Shown here piece by piece: positions 55,440 to 64,000 of a stretch of 64,000 nucleotides of DNA; within the stretch, counting starts at the first letter, position 1, and each line of letters starts with the position of its first letter. Source of the DNA: Odontocerum albicorne (lineage: Eukaryota > Arthropoda > Insecta > Trichoptera > Odontoceridae); NCBI GenBank assembly GCA_949825065.1, contig OX463844.1, positions 32,961,414 through 33,025,413 of the forward strand, given 5' to 3'. The notes beneath the pieces are model-generated. The model saw only the letters and a program-made list of their open reading frames with translations, ran no database searches and was not told the origin of the DNA. Position numbers and translations under genes: made by a program.

Positions 55440-55850
55440 ATATTAGAGATATGGCTGGAGTTTGCAGCTTTAGGAAGTAATTGAAGACAATTATTTTTAA
55501 GAGGTCTTATCAAAATTTATGATTGTGTATGAACACTTCTCACTAAAATACACTATTCTTAAAGCCGAACGTGTTACTCACATATCGAAAGATCTACAAA
55601 AGTTGCTTTATAGTTCTTTTTCACTTAATAAGTTTTCTGCGATTTTCTTAACAAATATGTTTTTTCAAACAAATACGTATGTGAAAAAGTGCTTTGTATG
55701 GTAGCTGCGATCGCCATCTTCTTATTCCTATTTACTTTCAACTTATTTTCATTTTTGTAATATTTTTATTCTGTCTATAGGATTGGGTTCGATTCTCGAG
55801 TTAGAGCTCTCTAAACGGCGATTTATTTATTGTGCTTTTTCAAAAATAAA
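55440..55850 (+). repeat. Rep-C copy, full length
   Basis: ATTAGAGATATGGCTGGAGT, TTGCAGCTTTAGGAAGTAAT, AAGAGGTCTTATCAAAATTT, GAAAGATCTACAAAAGTTGC, TTTTCTGCGATTTTCTTAAC, then a single diverged 43-bp-type unit (GCTGCGATCGCCATCTTC…), then TTTTTATTCTGTCTATAGGA, GGGTTCGATTCTCGAG and CTCTAAACGGCG. It defines the family and shows that the array at 471-799 grew from one internal segment. Confidence 0.65.
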
Positions 55851-56810
55851 CTAGAAAATTCACATTATACACCACACCTGGATTACAGATATACACATAA
55901 TGAAAATGATACTATTCCTGTTTATAAAAAAAAAATGATTTTATTTTTTTAATTTGCCGTATCTATTGCTAAAGAAAGCACTCTTTTTGATTTCGATACG
56001 TACATTATTAAGTTTTATTGACACCATTAAGGTGACCACTATCTATATTATATCATTTACCCGCACAAATATAAATCCTATATACGCATAAAACTTATCA
56101 TGATACCATAAAAACACCATTTTCCACAATACTTCGTCTAATGAACTCGAAATATATATAATATTATTGAAGACAGTTGAATGAAACTGTCATTCGTCAT
56201 ATTTAAATACCACAGTAAATTGTTGAAAATATTTTGTCTTTCTTTGAATTCATATGAAAAACAAATCTTCATAGAAATCATCAAAAAATATTTCATAAAT
56301 AAATATATTTTATAATTTCATTTATTTCTTACTGTTCCAATTACGTATTATAATATCTAAGAAGAAAAATAAAAACTAGATTTTTTTTAAGTTTTCCATG
56401 AACTTATCATGGACGAAATTTATTTCTTCTATAATATTTGCACTTTTTAAATTCAAAATAAATTATAAAAATTACGTCTTTCTCTCAAGACAGGCCAAAA
56501 CAATAAAATACAGTACTAAATTGTTTGTGTGAACTGGTTGATTGAGTTACCTTACGAATAAGAAACGACATAGCAAGGCCAAGCCACAAATATTTCGTTG
56601 ATAATAGCGTGACTTTGACATTTACATCCATTTCCGCTTATCACAAACGGAGAATGGAGCTTTTACTGTACATATCGTGTGTTCAATTCCTATCAAATCA
56701 GGACAGGTTAAAGGTTTTTAGAAAATTAGAGTGTGATTGATGCCGCAAGACTTTTGGAGGTTTTAAGTTGATTGTTGTCAAGTTTAAGTTCCATTGAATT
56801 TGGTTCAAGC
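55851..56810. other. no recognised feature
   Basis: AT-rich, nothing supported. Confidence 0.45.
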
Positions 56811-56814
56811 TCTA

Positions 56815-57165
56815 AGTAGCATTATGTATATTATCTCATATTCTTATTTAGAACTCTTATTTATTTAAATTTTTTATAATTCGCAATAGAAATAGTGTAT
56901 AGTATGTATGAAATAGTATATACTCATATTACTGTAATTATATTACTAACAATCTCAATACTATGTTGGTTTGATTTAGCCATTCGAGCTAGAACTTTTA
57001 TTTATAATACAGGAACAGTGCACGTATTAAATATTGTACACTCCTATTACTATATTTATATAAAAGTACTAGAAATTTCCGTGGTTTATTAGTTGAATTT
57101 AGTCGTTCAAGCTAGAATTCTTATTTACAACATATAAAGGGCGCATGTATGAAATATTCTATTGT
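56815..57165. repeat. old tandem duplication, about 120-bp unit
   Basis: TTGATTTAGCCATTCGAGCT with AGAACTTTTATTTATAA near 56.97 kb recurs as TTGAATTTAGTCGTTCAAGC with TAGAATTCTTATTTACAA near 57.09 kb. A more diverged unit lies near 56.81-56.87 kb. Each is followed by a GTATGAAAT…TATTACTAT-like stretch. Confidence 0.6.
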
Positions 57166-57176
57166 TATTTTGACGT

Positions 57177-57272
57177 CCTCCATGGCTTAGTTGGTAAGAC
57201 CCCTGTTTTTATTTCTGGTTGGTCGGAGGAGATTGCCACGTGGTGGTAATTCCGCAAGGTTGAGCTGTATAC
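57177..57272 (+). repeat. SINE-1 copy with internal deletion
   Basis: CCTCCATGGCTTAGTTGGTA with AGACCCCTG is the head front. It jumps directly to TTTCTGGTTGGTCGGAGGAG, ATTGCCACGTGGTGGTAATT, CCGCAAGGTTGAGCTGTATA. The B box and first body half are deleted. Confidence 0.65.
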
Positions 57273-57284
57273 AGATTTTTTTTA

Positions 57285-57972
57285 TACATAATGGATGAGG
57301 ATTACGCTCAAACGCAACAACAACTCGCGGATCAATTAAATGACACGAGAAGCCGTCTCCATACGTTTGAAAGCCATGGGAAAGATCCAGAAAGTGGGGA
57401 AATGGGTTCCACATGAACTGAATGAAAGACAGCAGGAAAACCGAAAAACCACTTGCGAAATGCTGCTCGCCAGGTACAAAAGAAAATCATTTCTCTATCG
57501 AATTGTGACTGGCGATGAAAAATGGATATATTTCGAGAATCCGAAGCGTAAAGATCATGGGTAACTCCAAGCAAACCACCGACATCGACTGCATGGCCAA
57601 ATCGCTATGGACGGAAGACAATACTCTCTGTGTTTGGTGAGATCAAAAGGGTGTTATCTATTATGAGCTGCAAAAACCTAGCGATACCGTTAATACTGAA
57701 CGCTACCGACAATAAATGATGGATTTGAACCAAGCATTGCGTGAAAAACGACCAGAATATCAAAAGAGGCAACGCAAAGTGATTTTGCTCCATGGTAATG
57801 CACCATCGCATACAGCAAAACCGGTCAAGGAAACGATTGAGGCGTTTAGTTGGCAAATACTTTCGCATGCGGCTTACTCACCAGACTTGGCTCCATCCGA
57901 TTACTACTTATTTGCATCGATGGGACACGCACTTGCTGAGCAGCGCTTCACTTCTTATGAAAATGTCTGTTG
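57285..57972 (+). pseudogene. decayed mariner transposase, second catalytic Asp changed
   Basis: The plus-strand text, across frames, begins near 57290 with an AQTQQQLADQLN-like piece, then GKWVPHELNERQQENRKTT, then RIVTGDEKWIYFENPKRK, holding the mariner WVPHEL signature and the first catalytic Asp. A frameshift follows at about 57560. LCVW-stop-DQKGVIYYEL shows a Trp codon turned into TGA. The next part (open from 57716) reads VILLHGNAPSHTAKPVKET, where mariners have HDNAPSH, so the second Asp is Gly. YSPDLAPSDYYLF keeps the third Asp at the DD34D spacing. The N-terminus is missing. It is a dead copy. Confidence 0.87.
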
Positions 57973-58088
57973 AAGTTGAATTTAATTGTACTCTTATTAT
58001 ATATTTAAAAACCTATGTAGTCTATTGGTTGAAAGATTGAGCTCCTGAAATAAGTAAATTAGTTATATATCTTAGGTTTATTTAATCA
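57973..58088. other. spacer between two transposons
   Basis: No recognisable terminal repeat for the mariner relic and no other feature. Confidence 0.45.
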
Positions 58089-58090
58089 TA

Positions 58091-58126
58091 TCGTCGGCTA
58101 AGAGTGCTAAACTGTTAACTCCATTA
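58091..58126. repeat. terminal inverted repeat, left
   Basis: Starts TCGTCGGCTAAGAGTGCTAA and ends TAACTCCATTA. It pairs with 60461-60496 with two mismatches. Confidence 0.9.
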
Positions 58127-58814
58127 GGGTGAATTTTTCAGGAGAGCATAAAAACCGATTTATTTTCATATGACTCACAGGATAAAGAGATTGAAAATCC
58201 CGTTGGCAGATTATTTTATTACGAACTATCTACGAGTATTTATGAAATAACCCATCAACAATTAACTATGTCGGAATTATAAGCAAAAATGGGAGTTAGC
58301 AAGTTATATTTTTTGGAAAATTCGTTTTTTGTTGCTGTTTTCCAGGAGTTAACATATTATATTTTTAAATAATAAATAGTGCAAATAGAAGTTTTATTAT
58401 AAATTGAGAAGAAACACATACACAAACGAGTATAATCACATTAATGAGATCTTTTGAGAAGCACAAATGTCTTATCATTAGTTAGGTGGCAGATTGTCAT
58501 AAAAATCTCTAAAATCGGAGGAGAGAGTTTGCTTAATTAGCTGCAAGTTTTCATATTTTCGGGCGCTTATTGCAAGCCTGTCTTGGTGCAGTAATTCTAA
58601 TTAACTCCAAGTGGTTGGTTGCACAGAACTTTTCTTTGAGGTAATAAGGTCCAGGAGTCTTCAAACCGTAGTTTGTATGAAATATTTCCTGACGACGAAT
58701 ACATGAGCGCACGGATATCAGTGATCTCAGGGTCTCCTGCAGATCGCCCCGGACGAATATTTTTGTAGCTTGTCACGCTGTCGAACTTTTTGAAAAACGT
58801 GTGTTCTAAGTAAG

Positions 58815-60130
58815 TCACTTCAAATGGATTTTTGCGAGCTTTTCAATCACTTGGACGTAGTCTGCAGGAAAGTTGATAATTTTGTTTCGCATTTTACGTT
58901 CTATTAGTGAGTGCATATTATCCACCTCCATTTGAGTGTGCCCAACTTCGAGGTACTTCTGCACTATCGTCATATTATTTTATACTGCAATGTTTAGTAG
59001 AGCGTTTGATAGGGTCACATTACGATTTTGATAGCCACATCCGTCTGAGTAAATAATCAACTGCACATCTTCTCGGTTTTCGACTTTAGGTAAAATAATC
59101 TGTTCAAGAAAATATGTCCATATTGAGGCAAACTCTTCTGCACTGAGACCTCCTTCCGTCTCGTTCCACAAGAAGCAGTAACCATCTTTGTTTATGTTGT
59201 AAAAGCAAATGTTATGTATTTGCAGCTTGGTATTGTAGTACAGCACACTCACATTCGATTTTGGGGTCATTAAAACGTCTTGCATATCTACTGTAAACAC
59301 GGGTTTGTTCTTCCCTATTTTTTCTTTTTTCTTCTCTGGCTTCTTCTTTCTTCTGTATGTGTAGTTGGTATTTACTATCTTCTATCGTCCCCACTTTATA
59401 CGCTGTACATTTTTCACGTTCGTCTTTTTTTGGTTTAAATAAATAAATATTTTTCGATGACATAGCGTCGAAGAAAACAGTCGATGACAACGGCTGCGTG
59501 CTATGCGACGTGCACCAGTCAGATACATAAAACTTGTAGAAATCCTTTTTTGTTTGCCAGTCAGGATGAAGATATTTTCTAGATGACGAAGCGCGGCAGT
59601 AATGAGAGTCCATTACAGGTATGGAATCGAAAAATTCATTCAGAGAACGTTGTTTGTCCGCATATGGGCTGGCTCTCCCTTTAGGAGCTCTACGCTGACC
59701 AGGGAGAGGGTTGTGTTTCATTGTATTTTTCCAGGCTATTGCACTCATCTTTCCGATACACAACGTATTTAAATACATTGTTTTGCATACCCCGACATCC
59801 TCGTCATTCACCTTCAAGTGGTACGGAACGATTGTGATCTTCGAGATATATCCGAGTCTTTTCTATCTCTTGCACGTTTTATCGGAAGTAATGTTACAGT
59901 ATCATCGATGTACACTTTTTTTTCTCCCCAAGAATAGTTCCTCCAAAATGTTTTAAAGATTCCTTTCCTTCTGTCTTCTGTAACCGTAGCGCACTTAATC
60001 ACGTTATTTCCGTTCTCACATTTGCATCTACCTTTCATCGACTTCGGTTCTTTTACAGCTTCATACACCCATTTAGATTCTTTTTATACTTTTCTATAAT
60101 ACTCCTGTCCTTTATCACGACTAGAATGCA
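58815..60130 (-). pseudogene. DDE-like transposase of unassigned family, degenerate
   Basis: Read on the minus strand. The N-terminal part (about 60130-59822) is basic and has LHSSRDKGQEYYRKV, EPKSMKGRCKCENGNNVIK. After a one-base frameshift near 59822, KVNDEDVGVCKTMYLNTLCI, then DSIPVMDSHYCRASSSRKYL and STVFFDAMSSKNIYLFKPKK follow to about 59320. A second frameshift leads into TVDMQDVLMTPKSNVSVLYY, CFLWNETEGGLSAEEFASIW and LIIYSDGCGYQNRN. After an in-frame TAA at 58980-58982 comes YLEVGHTQMEVDNMHSLIER, ending at TGA 58815-58817. VDMQ, SDGCG and the acidic residue of GHTQMEVD are plausible catalytic triad positions, an inference from conservation in the wider family. At least two frameshifts and one nonsense change make it inactive. 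Confidence 0.8.
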
Positions 60131-60346
60131 GTAATCCTATGAAAATAATAAAGAGCAGTACTTACCGTTATAAAAAATCACCAGATATGAAACCAAAACC
60201 TTAATAATTATCAAGCAGGAATATTTATCCGACCGGCATGCACTTAAGTTGCTAACTCACCTACAAAATGAGGGAGTTAGCATTATTTTCGCGCGTAAAT
60301 TGAAGCTCGTGGAGTTGACAGATATTATTGAGACTCGAAAACAGCG

Positions 60347-60401
60347 ATTTCGGTCTGTTATACGCAGTTCAAAGTTTGAACTGCGTATAACAGGCCGAAA
60401 T
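60347..60401. repeat. subterminal hairpin, 27-bp arms, 1-nt loop
   Basis: Arms 60347-60373 and 60375-60401 pair with a single mismatch (GGTCTG against CAGGCC, a G:T-type change). The loop is one base. It lies 60-150 bp inside the right terminus, upstream of the transposase, and may be a transposase-binding or promoter structure. Confidence 0.9.
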
Positions 60402-60460
60402 ACCGAGAAATAGAGTATTTTTTTCTCTTTCTATCCATACCAAAAAGTCATTTTGTCCAA

Positions 60461-60496
60461 AAATGGAGTTAACAGTTTAGCACTCTTAGCCGGCGA
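60461..60496. repeat. terminal inverted repeat, right
   Basis: Starts AAATGGAGTTAACAGTTTAG and ends TTAGCCGGCGA. Partner of 58091-58126. Confidence 0.9.
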
Positions 60497-61265
60497 TATT
60501 CTGGTTTGCAGGAAGAAATTGCCAAAAAAGAATGTTATCCCACCATTTTGTATTGTGTACATTGAAATGACGAGTCAAACATAATAAATAAATAACAATG
60601 ATGTATCAATAATCGAATCAGAGATAAATAATAAATACACACAGGGCGGTTCATTACAAGAATGAAACACGAAACAGAACACTCTGGTCATCAAAATTAA
60701 AGTCCCAAACAAAATAAACTCCTATCAGAACGGGAAAAATAAAATGTATGTAAATGTGGGAAAGAGATACGCATTAGAGCATTCCAGATTTTTTCAGCCA
60801 AGACCCTATTGGCATTATGTATCGTTTTTTCGAGGGCGCAATATCACCCTCGCCTGGCTGCCACTTCGCTGTGAATGTGTGCAAAGGGTATGGAACAGCA
60901 AAGCGGCCAATATTGATTGCCCCCTCCTTATCGGATTACAAGAGGAAATGCGTGACCCTTTTTGTGTGGTACATTTGTTTGTAGTGTTCCTGATAAAACC
61001 ATATTAGTATGATTAATTATTTAGGACCTTTAAAATGAGAAATTTCTTTTAAAAATGATATAATTTTTTTTACTTTTATAATTTCGTGATTTTTTAGAAA
61101 ACACAACATATTATCAAAAAATGTTTAATAAGGCTTAAGCGGTGTTTTTATTTCGTTGTTAATATTACAAATGATCTTGATTTAACATTTGATTTGAATT
61201 CTCGGAATGTATTGGTACCTATGTGGTTAAATTTACTTTCCTATATTTAGTTCATTAGTCCATTA
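60497..61265. other. no recognised gene; GC-richer patch at 60830-60950
   Basis: An 87-codon frame at 60744-61007 overlaps a GC-richer stretch (GAGGGCGCAATATCACCCTC). I recognise no domain, so I do not call a gene. An exon or old element is possible. Confidence 0.4.
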
Positions 61266-61267
61266 TG

Positions 61268-61345
61268 TAGTCGGTTGTCATGATCTAATGGTTAGCATTC
61301 ACGCTTAACAAGTGGGCGTCCCAGGTTCGATTCCTGGTGGATTCA
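61268..61345 (+). repeat. tRNA-like sequence (pseudo-tRNA or SINE head)
   Basis: TGATCTAATGGTTAGCATTC fits a D-arm/A box of Glu/Asp type. CCAGG-TTCGATT-CCTGG (61321-61337) is a perfect T arm with a B box. The acceptor stem is missing: TGGATTCA at the 3' side has no partner at the 5' side. The anticodon stem is weak. CTTCCGGACTGGTTTAATCT follows, which recalls the SINE-1 body. It is better read as a tRNA-derived SINE head than a gene. Confidence 0.55.
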
Positions 61346-61919
61346 CTTCCGGACTGGTTTAATCTTAGACAGTTTTGTATCTGAATTAGTGTTTCTGTTG
61401 CTTGTATGCTACTTATAATAAATTCTTATAGTGCTGCTAAGTAATGCACAAAAGCACAGTGATATTTGGACATATATAATGATTGTTACGATCAAAATGA
61501 TGTAGAATGATATGTGTAATGGGACTCCCCTTCCCAAATATAAAAACAAATTAAGACTTCTCGAGTCCCCTGCTTAAATTTAATATCTTGTAGATGCGTG
61601 TGTACGTATCCACACAAATATTGTATTATCACAATGACGATAAGCCTTATTATGTAAGACTATCGACTGATGTATGTCACTAACATGGTAGTTAAACAGT
61701 TAGAACTTGCCGTGAGTATGAATACGTGCGAAAGTTCAAACTGTTGAATTGCCTTCGTAACGACCTAAAGTCCGCAATGAACTGAAATACTTATTATATG
61801 CAGAGCTATTATATAAAAGTTAAGCCATTGGTAACATAACCATTTAATAATAAACGAATGATAAAAATGTAATATTTTTCTCAGAAAAGGTATTATTTTT
61901 CTTATGTACGTTGTTTTTA
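61346..61919. other. no recognised feature beyond a possible SINE body
   Basis: The first 40 bp may continue the tRNA-derived repeat. The remainder is unclassified. Confidence 0.4.
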
Positions 61920-62000
61920 TTTTCACGACCCTTTTGATATTTCACTGCGACCCACAGGCTGAGATACGATGTCCTATAGGGTCACCAAGAGTAAGGTCGA
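61920..62000. repeat. hAT-like terminal remnant
   Basis: TTTTCACGACCCTTTTGATA, TTTCACTGCGACCCACAGGC and TGAGAT resemble the subterminal sequence of hAT elements (…GCGACCCACAGGTTGAGAACC). The terminus proper is decayed. Confidence 0.4.
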
Positions 62001-62061
62001 GACATTCATGTTTTTTTATCGAATCTCCATTTTGTTTAACATTTTTTTAACACATACGTTC

Positions 62062-62160
62062 CATCACGCCATGTCCCTTTAAGGGTAAGCAGAGAGGAAA
62101 GATCTCCACATTTTTCCGCATACACAGCTCTCGCCTCGTTAACATTCATGTATATCACCA
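62062..62160 (-). repeat. LINE-A tail end, minus strand
   Basis: CATCACGCCATGTCCCTTTA, AGGGTAAGCAGAGAGGAAAG and ATCTCCACATTTTTCCGC are the antisense of the LINE-A 3' end (…CTCTGCCTACCC…GGGACATGGCGTGATG), closest to subtype 2. Confidence 0.6.
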
Positions 62161-62689
62161 TTCGTGGTCTTCTATTTTTCGTACTTGTAACCTTTTGTAA
62201 CACTTTGTTTCAATTAATTATTGTTATAACATAAAAGTTTTTCTTGTAAGTTCAATACACGTATGATACGACAGAATTGACAATGGGGAAACTCGGGTAA
62301 AAGCGGTTCATAGGCGATAAATATAGCGTGGAGCTAAGTATAGCTCCACCCCCGCTATAAATCGGTGGCCTTTATGTTTTGCCCAAGTCAGATGAATGTT
62401 AATGCCTACGGTCAGCGTGAATTTAACACAATTCATTACTTTATCTATGGCAACACGACATCAAGCCATACGTTCATAATTTATTATGATCGACTGACAG
62501 ATTTTGGTCTGTACGTGATTCACTTGTTAACGTATTCATCAAAATTAAAAATTAATGGAGTTTTCTATTTAATGTTTTTATTATTGTGATAATTGGGTTT
62601 GAATATTTTTAAAATTTAAATACAATTGCTAAGTACTCTCTCGAGTTTTTAAACAAATGCCATAATACTTGAATTCTTATTTCGTATTC
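62161..62689. other. no gene; imperfect hairpin at 62322-62359
   Basis: TATAGCGTGGAGCTA (62322-62336) pairs with TAGCTCCACCCCCGCTATA (62341-62359) with a 4-base bulge and a 4-nt loop. The 74-codon frame at 62365-62589 has no recognised domain. Confidence 0.45.
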
Positions 62690-62910
62690 CCTTCAACCCA
62701 TCTGAATTGGTTGTTCGGACATACTGAAGAGCGTGGCTAAGAGACAATGTTGTATAAAGCACCAGGAGTGGAAATTTCGAGTTAAAAAGAACTAGAGTAG
62801 GCACGGATTTCTCAGTTCGTTATTGAACGTATTGTCAACACTACTGCTTGGCGTATGCGAGAATTGATACAAGGCGAACTCCTTCACCAGGTTACGACCA
62901 TCTTTTAGTG
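62690..62910 (-). mobile_element. SINE-3 copy, degraded
   Basis: The plus-strand form: CATACTGAAGAGCGTGGCTA, AGAGACAATGTTGTATAAAG, AAGAACTAGAGTAGGCACGG, ATTTCTCAGTTCGTTATTGA, CGTATGCGAGAATTGATACA. It shares GCG…CGAGAGAATTGATAC-type ends with 13.99-14.02 kb. The head is not clear. Confidence 0.6.
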
Positions 62911-62944
62911 TTTTTTTGGGTATTTATTTATTTAATACTTTATT

Positions 62945-63036
62945 GTAAAAAATCTGGCGGGATTAATGCTAGGCGGCAATCTCTTCCGACCAATGAGGTA
63001 AAAGTAAATAAAGGAAATTACATGATCGCAAAAATA
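62945..63036 (-). repeat. SINE-1 fragment
   Basis: GTAAAAAATCTGGCGGGATT, AATGCTAGGCGGCAATCTCT and TCCGACCAATGAGGTAAAAG are the antisense body of SINE-1. Neither head nor complete tail is present. Confidence 0.55.
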
Positions 63037-63238
63037 TTCAATTCATTATTCATCTGTACATAATTCATGAACAATACACTTATTAAAAATAAAATTAAGA
63101 TATTGTCAATTAAAATAAAAAGGAAGGATGGTGGAGAGGTAAGGGAAATCGGGAATGAAACACGTTACATGACTGACTTGAAATTAAGAATTTTTCAGTC
63201 GTTTTTTAAAACATGCCAGTAACAGTGTGAGTCTAATA
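63037..63238. other. spacer left of the edge mariner
   Basis: AT-rich, nothing recognised. TA at 63237-63238 is the left target dinucleotide of the mariner. Confidence 0.5.
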
Positions 63239-63272
63239 TTAGGTCCTTACATATGAAATTGGCGTTTTGCCG
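63239..63272. repeat. left terminal inverted repeat of the edge mariner
   Basis: TTAGGTCCTTACATATGAAA followed by TTGGCGTTTTGCCG. The right partner is beyond the window, so the length of the repeat is an estimate. Confidence 0.75.
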
Positions 63273-63427
63273 TACTGGCAACTTTGATCTCAAATATCTT
63301 CTCTTTGGTTAGGAATTCCAAATTAAAATTTATACAGCTATTTACTCAAGTATTTGTGTTTCGAAAATTATAATTCATTTGTTTTTTCCTCAATTGTTTT
63401 TTTTCTTTGCGTCACTCAGTTTACAAA

Positions 63428-64000
63428 ATGGAAAACTTGAAATATCGCGTTATTTACGAGTACGAGTTCCACCGTGGCACCAGTGCTGCAGAAACGGCTC
63501 GAAGGATTAATGATGTGTATGGCGACGGTGCCGCAAAAGAAAACACAGTGCGTTTTTGGTTCCAACGTTTTCGTTCTGGAAATTTCGACCTGCAGAATAA
63601 GCCCCGTGGACGGCCGGAGACCAAAGTTGATAATGAAGAATTGAAGGCTATTGTGGAAGCGGATCCATCGCAAACCACGTCCGAGTTAGCTGCAGGCTGC
63701 GGTGTTAGTGATAAAACTGTTTTAATCCACTTGAAGCAAATTGGGAAGGTGAAAAAGCTTGAAAGGTGGGTACCTCACGAATTGAGTGAAGCAAATCAAC
63801 AAACGCGCGTTGACTGCTGCGTTGCATTACTCAACCGGCACAATAATGAAGGGATTTTGAATCGAATCATTACCTGTGATGAAAAGTGGATCCTGTATGA
63901 TAATCGGAAGCGCTCATCGCAATGGCTGAACCCTGCCGAACCAGCCAAACCATGCCCCAAGCGAAAATTGACTCCAAAAAAGTTACTTGTGAGCGTTTGG
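63428..64000 (+). CDS. mariner transposase, N-terminal 191 residues, no interruption
   Basis: The ATG at 63428 opens a frame that stays open for all 191 codons to the window end. Residues 1-50 form the first helix-turn-helix (…TSAAETARRINDVYGD…ENTVRFWFQRFRSG), followed by an AT-hook-like KPRGRPE at 58-64. The second helix-turn-helix spans about 66-105 (ELKAIVEADPSQTTSELAAG, CGVSDKTVLIHLKQIG). WVPHELSEANQQTR at 114-127 is the mariner signature, and TCDEKWILYD at 149-158 carries the first catalytic Asp (151). SQWLNP and PKKLLVSVW precede the edge. The second and third Asp must lie outside. A mariner transposase is about 345 residues, so a little over half is seen. It cuts and pastes DNA at TA sites. 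Confidence 0.93.
   Translation, partial: MENLKYRVIYEYEFHRGTSAAETARRINDVYGDGAAKENTVRFWFQRFRSGNFDLQNKPRGRPETKVDNEELKAIVEADPSQTTSELAAGCGVSDKTVLIHLKQIGKVKKLERWVPHELSEANQQTRVDCCVALLNRHNNEGILNRIITCDEKWILYDNRKRSSQWLNPAEPAKPCPKRKLTPKKLLVSVW

Larger units (their letters stand above)
58091..60496 (-). mobile_element. 2.4-kb DNA transposon with 36-bp terminal inverted repeats
   Basis: The left end 58091-58126 and right end 60461-60496 are inverted repeats of 36 bp with two mismatches (core GGCTAAGAGTGCTAAACTG). TA precedes the left end and follows the right end, consistent with a TA target duplication. The inverted repeat may extend a few bases further into the flanks. Inside is a minus-strand transposase relic and, close to the right end, a 27-bp-arm hairpin. 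The protein resembles a multicopy family found in many insects and other animals that I cannot place in a named superfamily. Confidence 0.85.
63239..64000 (+). mobile_element. mariner element, runs off the right edge
   Basis: The left terminal repeat starts TTAGGTCCTTACATATGAAA at 63239 directly after TA. A 5' UTR of about 190 bp and an open transposase frame follow. The right terminus is outside the window, so the element is judged only on its first 762 bp, which show no defect. The terminal sequence and protein fit the mariner group known from moths (cecropia-type), an assignment from memory of family features. Confidence 0.9.

Noticed and set aside
60120..60175. A 29-nt intron in the transposase (GTAAGT…TTTCATAG)
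   Set aside because: Donor and acceptor look good, but 29 nt is too short for an insect intron and nothing confirms the upstream exon.
60744..61007. 87-codon frame in a GC-richer patch
   Set aside because: No recognisable domain or splice context. Kept only as a patch worth testing with transcripts.
61268..61345. Functional tRNA gene
   Set aside because: The T arm is good, but the acceptor stem has no pairing and the anticodon stem is weak. It continues into SINE-like sequence.

Overview
This window looks like an intergenic or intronic stretch of an AT-rich insect genome, most likely a moth or butterfly. The call rests on AT-rich sequence with many tRNA-derived SINEs, Jockey-clade and other non-LTR retrotransposon pieces, a Penelope-like retroelement, several mariner families, hAT-like ends and many minisatellites. 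I found no host protein gene, rRNA or convincing functional tRNA. Every coding region I can support belongs to a mobile element. Species and order are inferences.  Layout. 0-11 kb: the right end of a hAT-like element at the edge, a 20-bp hairpin, a 43-bp minisatellite inside a repeat called Rep-C here, a SINE-1 copy whose tail has expanded into a 39-bp array, LINE-A 3' tails, a Tigger/pogo-like short element and an old decayed satellite near 7.1-7.6 kb. 11-25 kb: dense SINE-1, SINE-3 and LINE-A fragments, a decayed Tc1/mariner-type transposase (12.4-13.6 kb) and the 3' half of a Penelope-like element on the minus strand (19.0-20.1 kb) with a hammerhead-like core. 25.5-26.9 kb: a 22-bp satellite array of about 64 units. 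28.2-28.5 kb: a 54-bp array. 31.56-36.65 kb: the best preserved element, a Jockey-like LINE with a gag-like ORF1 (three zinc knuckles) and an uninterrupted ORF2 (APE endonuclease plus reverse transcriptase) that overlaps ORF1 by 8 bp. 37-49 kb: SINEs, a LINE 3' end nested inside a LINE-A copy, short hAT-like elements and a 57-bp perfect duplication. 48.9-64 kb: four mariner-type elements (a short one, an internally deleted one with perfect terminal repeats, a decayed one, and an apparently intact one running off the right edge) and a 2.4-kb cut-and-paste transposon (58.09-60.50 kb) with 36-bp terminal inverted repeats and a degenerate DDE-like transposase that I cannot assign to a named superfamily.  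How the parts relate. The window is a layered record of insertions. SINEs presumably borrow LINE machinery, the deleted mariner needs transposase supplied in trans, and repeat tails have seeded local minisatellites. The Jockey ORF2 and the edge mariner are the only coding regions that look recently active. The unassigned 2.4-kb transposon and the Penelope/hammerhead combination are the most interesting objects. The names SINE-1, SINE-2, SINE-3, LINE-A and Rep-C are labels made up for this window.
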